DNA of 64,000 nt. Origin: Antilocapra americana (lineage: Eukaryota > Chordata > Mammalia > Artiodactyla > Antilocapridae). A program made the translations under genes and the position numbers. The stretch's first letter is position 1. Every line of letters begins with the position of its first letter. The stretch is from contig ML660203.1 of assembly GCA_007570785.1 (NCBI GenBank), positions 4,845,729-4,909,728 of the forward strand. Direction: 5' to 3'. Below, piece after piece: positions 55,171-64,000 of the stretch. A model generated the notes under the pieces. It saw nothing but the letters and a program-made list of their open reading frames with translations, ran no database searches and was not told the DNA's origin.

Positions 55171-55650
55171 TAGGTTTCTTGATTGGCCAAACTCAATATC
55201 TAGCCTGTGGCCTGTCATTTCTTTATTTGTATCCTTTGCATTCTGCACAGTCAACTTCCATTTTAATATGTTTTAATACATCAACTGCTTTTCATTATTG
55301 GTATCAAAGAGAACCTGCCATAAATGTCTTTCACATATTTTTAGAGATGTATTCTTAGATATCTTATGTTCTCTATTGCCATTGAAAATGATACCCTTGA
55401 AAATTAATTATTGTAACTATCTCTTGCTGGCTATGTGGATAACAGCTTTTTAATATATTAACTGACTAGTCAGCTATCTTGCTACATTCTTATTGCATCC
55501 GTTAGGCTCAGCCAAAAATACATAAACCACTCCAGGTTTTCAAGCAAAAGTGATTTTATAGAAGGGATTGGATGGCTTACAAAATCACTGGAAAAGCTGA
55601 AGGATGTAATATAAGGATGGAGAGGCAACACTAACTTTCAGCTTCAGGTT
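55171..55650. other. Unlabelled DNA
   Basis: No gene; might include old repeat sequence that is not callable. Confidence 0.45.
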
Positions 55651-56840
55651 CAGAAGAACATTGAAGAAATGTTTCCTTTGCCAGATATTGAAATATACTA
55701 TAATGCCAGTGTAATAAAAAATTTGTTATTGGCATAAAAAATTGTCAAAGGAATTAGAAAAAACAGAATAGAGTGCCCAGAAACAGATTCCAGTATATAT
55801 GACCATTTAATAAATGAAACAAATGGTATTTCAATTCAGTGGAAATTTAATAAATGATGCCAGTGTAAGCAGTTTTCCATCAAAAACGGGAAAAAAATCT
55901 TAGGCACCTACTTCATGCCTTATTTAAAAAAATTCTATCTGGGATGTAAACATAAATACTTACTGAAAAAATAAATAGAAAGTTAGGAGAGATGTTAAAA
56001 CCTGAGGGTTTCAGAAATCATTATAACTAAGGCAATAAAACCCAGAACAAATTTAGGGAAAGGCAGACTTTTGATTGTTTAAAAATTAAGCCTGTGTTTA
56101 AATATTTTTTAAAATCAATATTAAAGCAAATAATGCATTCTACACATGTGCTAGATAGAAGGTTAGAACATGTTAAAAATAAATTGATAACAAATTGACA
56201 ACAGAAATGCATACAAATCTTCAGGAAAAAAAATGGACAAAATATGGGAATGATAGTTGCAAGCATAAAAGGCCAATGGAGACAAAAGAATGATTACCCA
56301 ATCTCTTTATTAGTAAGAATAATTTTAAGAATTAACAACAAGATCATCTTTTATACCTAACAGATGAGAGGAAAAAGTGTTATTTATGGCAAATAGGAAT
56401 ATAGAAAATATGGAATTAATCCACCATTGCTGTCAACATGAATCAGTAGAACAGCTTTTTTTTGTTTGCTTTTTTGGTCAGCAATTTCAAAGGTTTTTAA
56501 AAGTTCTTTTTAAAATGTATTTGTTGACCCAATAATCCCACTCTTGGGGATCTAATTTATAGAAATAAAAATACCAGTGTGTAGAGATCCAAACATGGAA
56601 GCAAATATTTATGGCAGGATTTTTTAACAGAATCTGAGGTGAGTGAGGGAAAGTTTTTCTGAGATACACAGTTTGAGTAGATTATGCTACATCCACAATA
56701 TTATGTTACCATTAAAAGAAGATGTTAGAGTCAGACCAAACAAGTAGACAAGAGGGCTATCATCTATGGTGAAGGGAGAAAAGCAAGATGCATTATGTAC
56801 TGTGGTCATTTTTTAAATAAAATAAACGCAAAATTTTTAC
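55650..56840 (+). mobile_element. Very degraded LINE-1-like sequence
   Basis: Phrases such as 'ttgttattggcataaaaa', 'gggatgtaaacataaatac' and 'ttgacccaataatcccactc' with 'gaaataaaaataccag' follow the order of an old LINE-1 ORF2 3' part. No open frame survives. Confidence 0.55.
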
Positions 56841-57016
56841 TATCTATATTCGTATCAATACTTGCAAAAATATCAAGAGTTAGAGCTACAATTATAAGTA
56901 CTGGATCATATGAGCATTGAATAGGCTATGGGATGTTAATAAGAAGTATTTAATATAAGTCATGTGGTACTGGATGGGGAACCAGGAAAGGGAAAGCAGG
57001 AGACATTATTTTTTTT

Positions 57017-57149
57017 TCCTTTTATTTATTTTTTTCCTTTTATTTATTTATTTATTGTAACAAATTCAGGAAAGACTTTTTTCTTTACAATATTGTGTTG
57101 CTTTTGCCATACATTAACATGAATCTGCCATGGGTATACATGTGTTCCC
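57017..57149 (-). mobile_element. LINE-1 3' tail, antisense
   Basis: T-rich start and 'ttgccatacattaacatgaatctgcc'. cattattttttt at 57004-57015 and 57150-57161 is a likely target duplication. Only the last ~130 bp of the element. Confidence 0.82.
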
Positions 57150-57213
57150 CATTATTTTTTTAATTGTATTAAAATATCTAAAATAACCAACTTTATATTT
57201 GTATTTTGTGCAT

Positions 57214-57250
<37 letters not shown>
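57214..57250. repeat. (AC)n(TA)n compound microsatellite
   Basis: AC run 57214-57240 followed by five TA units. Confidence 0.95.
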
Positions 57251-57389
57251 AGGTTCATGAAAAGATAAACAGCAACATGTTGATTTTGATTATGCTGGAA
57301 AGCAGGATTTCAAGAGACATTAAATTTAATATGTCACCTTTATTTTTATAAATAAAACATATTAACTGCGTAATCCTAGGAACTAGTGA

Positions 57390-57587
57390 TGGGCTTCCCT
57401 GGTGGCTCAGAAGATAAAGAATCCACCTGCAATGCAGGAGACCTGGGTTCAACTATTGGGTTGGGAAGATCCCCTGGAGGAGGGCATGGCAACCCACTCC
57501 AGCATTCTTACTTGGAGAATCTCATGGACAGAGGAGGCTGGCGGGGTCACGAAGAGTCGGACACAACTGAGCCACCAGGCTCAGCGT
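57390..57587 (+). mobile_element. Bov-tA SINE with 10-bp duplication
   Basis: gaactagtga at 57380-57389 and 57588-57597. The middle of the 3' part is shortened. Confidence 0.94.
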
Positions 57588-57597
57588 GAACTAGTGA

Positions 57598-57879
57598 AGC
57601 TAGTTTCACAGTTGAAAAATGAAGAAGGAAGAAAATTTTGTTTCTTCTAGGTGTCTACATAAGCCTTCTTGGCCAACCCAATATGAACCAAAAATAAGTA
57701 ATTACAGGTACCCAGAAAAAAGTCTATAAATATCTAGTCTTTCATGTCAGTGGGTCACAACAGATCTTCACATGGTTTACTTTCTACACTCTTCATTCTG
57801 CTCATGGTTAGCTCCTGAGAGAGGGTTTTCTTGACCACTTTATCCATTTTACCCATCACAGATCATCCATCACCTAAGC
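57598..57879. other. Unlabelled DNA
   Basis: No gene or confident repeat. Confidence 0.5.
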
Positions 57880-58740
57880 CTTTATGTTGACTTGACATAA
57901 CATTTAAAATTAAATGCACACAGTTAAAATTAAATTTTATTTTTAGTCTTCCTCTTTTAATAATTTTTGAAAACGCAATTCTGGCTCTTTTCCTTTGAAA
58001 AAAATACAGCTTTAGCTGTGACCCACAATTTTTATTATGAGGTTTGGGTTTTTCTTTCCCATTCATTCTTTTAAAAAATAACTAGAAATTTTCATTTTCC
58101 CCTCTTCATCAGGTGTTGTTTCAAAATGTTTTAAAATAGAAATGTGCTAGTTACATTTTTCAGGGGCAGACATCATTTGTTATTGATTTCCATATTTTTG
58201 AAGAGGAGGGGGAAGTAATTCTAAAATGAGATCTATAAAATATGTTCTTTGGAAATTTATTGAGCATTTTTGTGGCTACGTATATGGTTATTTTTCACCA
58301 TGTTCCAAGGACATAAAATGACATATATTTCCATTTTGCTAGGATAACATACTCTTTATAAATCTATTAAATTGTGCTTACTGATTATTTTTCTGAAATA
58401 TTCTATTACTACCCATATTGGTTTTTATATCTCAAAATAATTAGACTGAAAATTTCCAAATAAATGCATTTTAACAAATTACCATATTAAGTTACCAAAT
58501 TGCCAAATTCGAACCCAATATTTACATTTTGCTGCAGTGTTCTTTGCTGTGTAAGGATCTACATCCTTTGCAAGTCTCTTATGGACTGTTGCATTTTATT
58601 ATTATATAATATCCTTCTTTATTCTCCTTAGTGCCTATGACTTTGATTTTCCTTGTCCTTATATTTCTATTTTCTCTAGCACTTCATTTTATTTGTATTT
58701 ATCTCATAGCCCACAATAATGACTTTTTTTTCTTCCTTCT
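57880..58740 (-). mobile_element. Old LINE-1 ORF2 region, antisense
   Basis: 'tacagctttagctgtgacccac', 'ctttgctgtgtaagg', 'attatataatatccttctttattc' and nearby phrases follow the antisense order of central LINE-1 ORF2. No open frame. Confidence 0.6.
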
Positions 58741-59725
58741 TTTCCCTCCTGGTAATGTAGAAGCTCTATTATGTCTTTAAGTCTGTTAGTGGTTCTTGCT
58801 TCTAATTATCAAAATCAAACCTGTTTCTCCCACTGATGCTTCACATACTTGCTCCACTTCCACTGAGAGGAATGCTTTAGCATAGAGTCACTTTTACCTC
58901 CATATTAAACCTTCAGAACTGTAGTAAGTACTGCCAAACAAGATCTGAAGATTATGCAGTTAGTCAGTGTCTCCTGACCTCTGGCCAGCTCCAGTTTTCA
59001 AACTCTGGTGGGTTGGTTAAAGTTCTTGCTTTTCCTAAGGGTGGGTTGTGGTTGGAAAGGAACTTCTTGTGACTAATTGGGACAGTCTCAGTGGAGGCAA
59101 TATTTCATGAGATTTCACTCTCTTTTCTTTCCTGATCTTTGACCATGCAGATCTACGAATAACACTGTATTATGTGTTTCATTAAATTCATAATACCAAG
59201 GGCCTGCACCTTTTGACAATTGGGTTATTTGGACACCGCATATCCCATCATGGTGGAATGTTATCACATGTTAATTTTCTGCTCTTTGCAACTCCCTTCC
59301 TCCCCTCCCGTTCTCCCATTATTGGATTTTGCTGAGAGTTGTGTTTTCTGTTTTTGTTTTTATGAGGGCAGTCTATTAAAAGTCTTCCCTTGTTTTGGGT
59401 GTCACTTTTTCCAGGACCACTTCCTTTATACCTATACTACAAATTCATAGTAGCATTGTCATAATCAATTATACATAATTGCATACATATATGGAGTGCT
59501 CACCCATCTCAACTTGCTATATATTTATTTGTTGCCTATCCCTATTTCTGTTCCTTTTATATCTTGCAACAGGTTGAAGTCTTTGGTCTTACTGAAATTT
59601 AACGTTCATAACTACAGTTACTCCCTCTGACATTGAACACGGATTACGCTCTCTGACACCTTTTCTGATTCTTTTCTTTTTTTCGGCCAATAGATGTATT
59701 AGGTGTAGAATATTGACAGTGTACA
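58741..59725. other. Unlabelled DNA
   Basis: No gene. May contain further degraded LINE-1, not callable. Confidence 0.45.
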
Positions 59726-59935
59726 GGCTTCCCCGGTGGCTCAGTAGTAAAGAATCCATCTGCCAATGCTGGAGACCCCAGTTTGATCTCGGGGTCGGAA
59801 AGATCCCCTGGAGAAGGAAATGGCCACCCACACCAGTGTTTCTGCCTGGGTAATCCCACGGACAGAGGAACCTTGCAGGCTACAGTTCACGGAGTCACAA
59901 AGAGTCAGACACAACTGAGTGACTAAATAACAGCA
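59726..59935 (+). mobile_element. Bov-tA SINE
   Basis: Complete sense copy ('ggcttccccggtggctcag' head, 'cacaactgagtgac' tail). Confidence 0.94.
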
Positions 59936-60611
59936 AAGTGGCACTGCAGCCATCCTCCTTTAAGAGCCTGCAGATGTTGCAGAGCAGTTAGTTTCCTATA
60001 CTGAAGAGAAATCTGACAGGTTTACTCAGCTATGTAAAAAAAAAAAAAAGAAAAAAAACAATCAAAAGCAGCTACTTTTAAATAGAAACTTTAAGGACTT
60101 TTGTGTGGCTTAGAATTTAAGAATTTCAAAGGTTTAGAAATTTTTGGTAATTTTTGAAACCCAGTGAGAAAGCTTAACTGCAAATTTATCTTCCTTCAGC
60201 TCAAGGAAATTGCCTTATGTTTCTTTTTAAATTATTACTTTCCCTCTTAGTTTTCCTTTTCTTCTCCTGTTAATCCAGTGATTCCAATTAGATTTCCTGA
60301 TTCTGTCCTCAAAACTCTTATTTTTCACTCTTGAACTTATGGCTATATGTTTCTGCTTTATTTCATGACACTTTTTATCAACATCAGCTTTCAAATCTTT
60401 ACTTACAATCTTGGCAAGGCTATGCTTTCTTATAATTTATGTATTGATTTTTGAAACTGGAAAATCATTAACTGGTGAAACTATTTCCCTAATTTTATCT
60501 CTTTGAGAATTCTTCCCTAGACTATTTCCCCTTCCCCAAAACTAGCATGGAAATTAACCCCTCATATGAGGAGAACCTTGATCAAGTCATTCCTACAGTT
60601 GGAGAGACAGA
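59936..60611. other. Unlabelled AT-rich DNA
   Basis: No gene. A-run at 60037-60058; 60180-60460 may be degraded antisense LINE-1. Confidence 0.45.
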
Positions 60612-60823
60612 TGCAAGTATGTAAACCACTCACGCATGTCCAACTCTTTGTGACCCCATGGACTGTAGCCTTCCAGGCTCCTCTGTCCATGGAATTCTCC
60701 AGGCAAGAATACTGGAATGGGTAGCCACCCCCTTCTCCAGGGGATCTTCCCAACCCAGGGATCAAATCCTGGTCTCCCACATTGCAGGCAGACTCTTTAC
60801 CATCTGAGCCATCAGGAAAGTCC
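60612..60823 (-). mobile_element. Bov-tA SINE, antisense
   Basis: Complete antisense copy ending 'gagccatcaggaaagtcc'. Confidence 0.93.
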
Positions 60824-61699
60824 TAATAAATCACAGAAGTCAAGAAAGTTTAAGCAGAAATCTGACCCCTGCTATTCCCAGATCTTTTTCTTAACAATAA
60901 ATGAATAGATTATTTAAAACAGATTTAAGGATTCATTTTTAACTCTTAAACCCTCTGGAACTCCTAAACCAACATGGAAATAGAAGTTTGATACTTCTAT
61001 TACAATGCTGAGGTAAAAGAAATAAACATTTTACATAATAATTAAAGAGAGATAAGAAGACAGACTCTCTTGGAGTTATGCTGGCAGGAGTGCTCATTTC
61101 CACACTGAGAAAGGTCTAATTGTGTTGCGGGTATCTGATTCAGGGACCCGACCGAAAAGGAGGCTACTTTCCTCTCCCTCCCAGAACCTCAACATCTGTC
61201 CCCTTTGCAATTCTGTCCTTTATTTAGCTTTAGAACCAGGCATAATCATGAGCAACTGGGCATGCCAGATGCCAGTACCCAATGGTGTGGGAGCTTCTGG
61301 GTAGGAGAGGAGAGGGTGAGGGTCAGAGAGAACTGCTAGAAGGGTGGAGAGAAGAGAATGGAAGGAGTCCAGGTGAGAATGAATTTCTCTGTTGACCTCA
61401 GTACCCACAGGAGGCAGCGCTCAGACCCCATACCTATGAAAAGGTCTCGGTCAAGTGCAAGAGACTCACCACTCCAATTCTCACCCTCTTCCAGATCTTC
61501 AAAGGTGGTATTATTTTGTTCCAACAAGTCAATTACTGATAAAACTTTCTCCAGAATCCCTGGAGATTTCTGTTACCACTATTTCTTCATTTTACAACCA
61601 AGAACCGCTTCCTGACGTTGGCACAAAGCTTTGCAAATGAAATTATAAGAAATCACATCTAAAAATCCTTCCATAAGAGAGAAAAATAACAACAATGGA
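60824..61699. other. Unlabelled DNA
   Basis: No gene. Several overlapping frames of 60-85 codons on both strands, none with a recognised domain. Confidence 0.5.
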
Positions 61700-62215
61700 A
61701 AGAGCTGGCACTACTCTAACCAAATGATGAAGGTTAATCCAGTGATGAAGTTTAACATCATTGACAATGCCATGTGGATATCATGTTTTCCTTGTGGGAT
61801 TCTTTCCAAAAATCCATAAGCATGAGGCACCTTAGGCAAACTCAAACTGAGGGACCTCAGCGGTTTTTCTCAAAATCGTAAGACCATGAACAGCAAGAGA
61901 AGACTAAGAAACTGTTGCAGACCCCAGTACACTTAAGAGATATAATGATAAAATGAAATGTTCTTCTCTGGATTTGATCCCAAAACAACAACAGAAAAGG
62001 ATATTAATGGAAAAACTCATGAGCTTTAAATAAAGTCTGTTTTAAGTAAAACATCAATGTTGGCTTCTCAGCTTTGATAAGTATATACAATGGTAACATA
62101 TAATAGAAACTTTAAGGAAAGCTGAAACTAAGAGGTATGGGGGGCTATGTGTACTTTCCTGTTATTTTCATCAATCTAAAATAACTCCATAATTGAACAT
62201 ATTTTTTAAAAGTTC
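61700..62215 (+). mobile_element. Old LINE-1 3' UTR-like sequence
   Basis: 'cttgtgggattctttccaaaaatcc', 'gactaagaaactgttgcagacc', 'ggatattaatggaaaaactc', 'aaataaagtctgttttaag' and 'caatctaaaataactccat' follow a known old mammalian 3' UTR order. Subfamily not assigned. Confidence 0.52.
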
Positions 62216-63320
62216 CCCATATGCTAAAAACTAGTTAACCTCCTTAGCTCTAGGCTAGATAAACTTAACTACTTCTCCTTTAGATTCAGTTACCTAGAAA
62301 GGCAAGTATGCTACGAATATATTTCTGACACTCACAAATGTTTATTAGCACCTACACTATGCCAATGATCTGATGGTTCAACTGTCATGTATAGATATGA
62401 CATACATGATGCAGCCAAGTCATTGTCACTGGAGAAACCATTTCTTGGAGCCTTGTTTCTCTTTCTGCTGGTGTCCTTTATGACTATAGCTCTCCAAAAG
62501 TTTAATCGAGATATTGAGGACTTTGTTTTCTTATATCTTCTTTAGTAGATAGAGAGCTTAGTAGCTCTCTCAAGACATTCAGTGACTCTCATTTGGGTAA
62601 TGTGCTGAGCTTGCTACCAATATTTTGAGTAAATGCGAACAGGCTCTGAATTGGTATCTCTGTGCAGAGACTGCGTTGTTCAAAGAACAAGGAACGCAGC
62701 GGGATGCACACCTTCATTCTGCCTGCAGTCAGGTCCAAACCGGATGGTGGGCAGAACAATGGGAGACAGATAGCATCAATTTCTTCGCCAACAAAAAGTG
62801 CAAGAAATAGTATTTCCCCTTCCCCTGAAACCTGATGGGAATTCAAGAATCAGGCTTGATCTTGGGGTGAGAGGAGAGGGTGTTTGGGAAAGGAAAGAGG
62901 AGAAAAGGCATGAACTGAGCCAAGGGTCTCGCTCTCTCCTGCCTTCTTCCTCCGTAGGGATGTCAGTGGGGAAGGAAATAGGCCATTAGCAAGTGTGTGT
63001 TCATTCCTGACACAGTTGAGATAATTCCCGTCAGCCATGGTCTCATCACTGTTGGATGGGCCATTGGAAGGTGAGTGTGCACTCTCTGCTCTCAGAGTCA
63101 GAGGAGTGAGTTTGGGTTGCAGCCAGATCCTTTCTGCCCATCAATGCATCCCACCTTGGACTGCAGCAAGAGAGAAGGCAGGGTTTTCTGCAGGATGCCA
63201 AGGTGCTCAGAGTTTGATAGGTATTCATATGTTCTCTTTGCCATTGAGTCTTTAAAAGTTACATAAATTTATGTCCATTAAAAAATCTCTGACCTGTAAC
63301 ACCTTGTTTTTTAAATTTTA
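62216..63320. other. Unlabelled DNA
   Basis: No gene. A faint MIR/L2 phrase 'tgtttattagcacctacactatgcc' near 62340. The rest is unlabelled. Confidence 0.45.
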
Positions 63321-63324
63321 TTGT

Positions 63325-63399
63325 TTTTTGAAATTGATTTTATTGGAGTATAGCTGCTTTACAATACAGAGTTAGTTTTACTGTGCAGCAAACTGAATC

Positions 63400-63452
<53 letters not shown>

Positions 63453-63720
63453 CTCCTCTTTGGATTTCCCTGCCATTTAGCTCACCACAGAGCACTGAGT
63501 AAGGTTTCCAGAGCTATACAGTGGCTTCTCATTATTTATCTGTTTTATACATAGTATCGATAATGCATATATGTCAATTTCAATCTCCCAATTTATTCCA
63601 CCACACTCTTTTCCCTCTTGGTGTCCAAACATTTGTTCTCTACATCTGTGTCTCTACTTCTGGTCTACAAATAAGACCACCTATACCATTTTTCTAGACT
63701 CCACATATGTGTTAATATAT
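63325..63720 (-). mobile_element. LINE-1 3' UTR, antisense, with (AT)n
   Basis: T-rich start, 'attggagtatagctgctttac', then the AT tract, then 'accacagagcactgagtaagg', 'cttctcattatttatctg', 'tttttctagactccacatatg' in antisense L1 order. Confidence 0.85.
63402..63449. repeat. (AT)24 microsatellite
   Basis: Perfect 48-bp AT run at the site where the LINE-1 consensus has a short mixed AT segment. Confidence 0.95.
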
Positions 63721-64000
63721 GGAAAGAGGAAAGATGGTGATGCCCAACTTCTCTCCAAATTGAAAACTCTGGGTCCTATATCTAAGTTCTCAAGTTTTGC
63801 ACAAAGTGGATCTCTGGGGGGAAAGAGGTGCTGACTGCTGTAGAAGTGCATTTTAAAATATAGTAGATTTTTGAGATTAGGAGAATATTGTTTATGATAT
63901 ATGAGTTGAAACATGACAAGAGGCATGACATGGGCAGTCCACCTTAGAGGTGAAGGATAGTCTGGATACATTTCCAAATTTTCAAGCAAATGGAAAAAAG
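63721..64000. other. Unlabelled DNA to window end
   Basis: No gene or confident repeat. Confidence 0.5.

Noticed and set aside
63402..63449. CRISPR-like or satellite array
   Set aside because: Pure dinucleotide repeat without spacers; a eukaryotic microsatellite.
1..64000. A bacterial defence, phage or operon system
   Set aside because: SINEs, LINEs, LTRs and the absence of dense ORFs show mammalian DNA; no operon structure exists.

Overview
This is a non-coding, repeat-dense stretch of a ruminant (bovid-type) nuclear genome. The diagnosis rests on the repeats: about two dozen tRNA-Glu-derived Bov-tA/Bov-A2 SINEs, BovB (RTE) LINE copies, ruminant-type LINE-1 3' ends with their G-rich tail, and CHR-type SINEs shared across Cetartiodactyla. 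The species cannot be fixed from the sequence. I find no protein-coding exon, no functional RNA gene and no CpG island. The longest open frame (309 codons, 14838-15767) is the C-terminal part of LINE-1 ORF2.

Layout. 0-9.5 kb: mostly unique AT-rich DNA with two Bov-tA copies, a Tigger-like DNA transposon (2.99-3.78 kb), a short MER2-like element, MIRs and an old LTR-like repeat. 9.5-12.4 kb: a SINE next to the largest BovB copy, which is decayed and internally deleted. 13.3-18.8 kb: an insertion cluster in which a Bov-A2 lies in a TA-rich MIR, a BovB tail sits beside a Bov-tA split by a LINE-1, a second LINE-1 tail follows, and then an antisense LINE-1 is itself hit by a SINE. 19-31 kb: SINEs, MIR/L2, an MLT1 LTR and a long CHR-type SINE separated by unlabelled DNA. 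31.6-32.0 kb: a solo LTR with a TATA-like box and a polyadenylation signal. 33-41 kb: MIRs with local duplications and TA expansion, plus SINEs and LINE-1 tails. 41-43.4 kb: mostly unlabelled. 43.4-45.7 kb: an old LINE-1 lacking its RT domain. 48.5-52.5 kb: L2, an MLT1 split by a LINE-1, and an old antisense LINE-1 hit by a SINE. 54.0-55.2 kb: a three-level nest (LTR, LINE-1, SINE). 55.6-64 kb: degraded LINE-1 pieces, SINEs and a long (AT)n tract.

Nothing here works as a gene system. What can be read is insertion history: target-site duplications of 7-19 bp bracket many of the insertions and give a relative order. The observations most worth a second look are a roughly 100-bp direct duplication flanking one SINE, a foldback inside a SINE fragment, filler DNA in the BovB copy that is the reverse complement of its own tail, the three-level nest, and several perfect or near-perfect inverted repeats in unlabelled DNA. 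I found no undescribed biological system. Repeat family names come from recognised consensus sequence, not from a database search.
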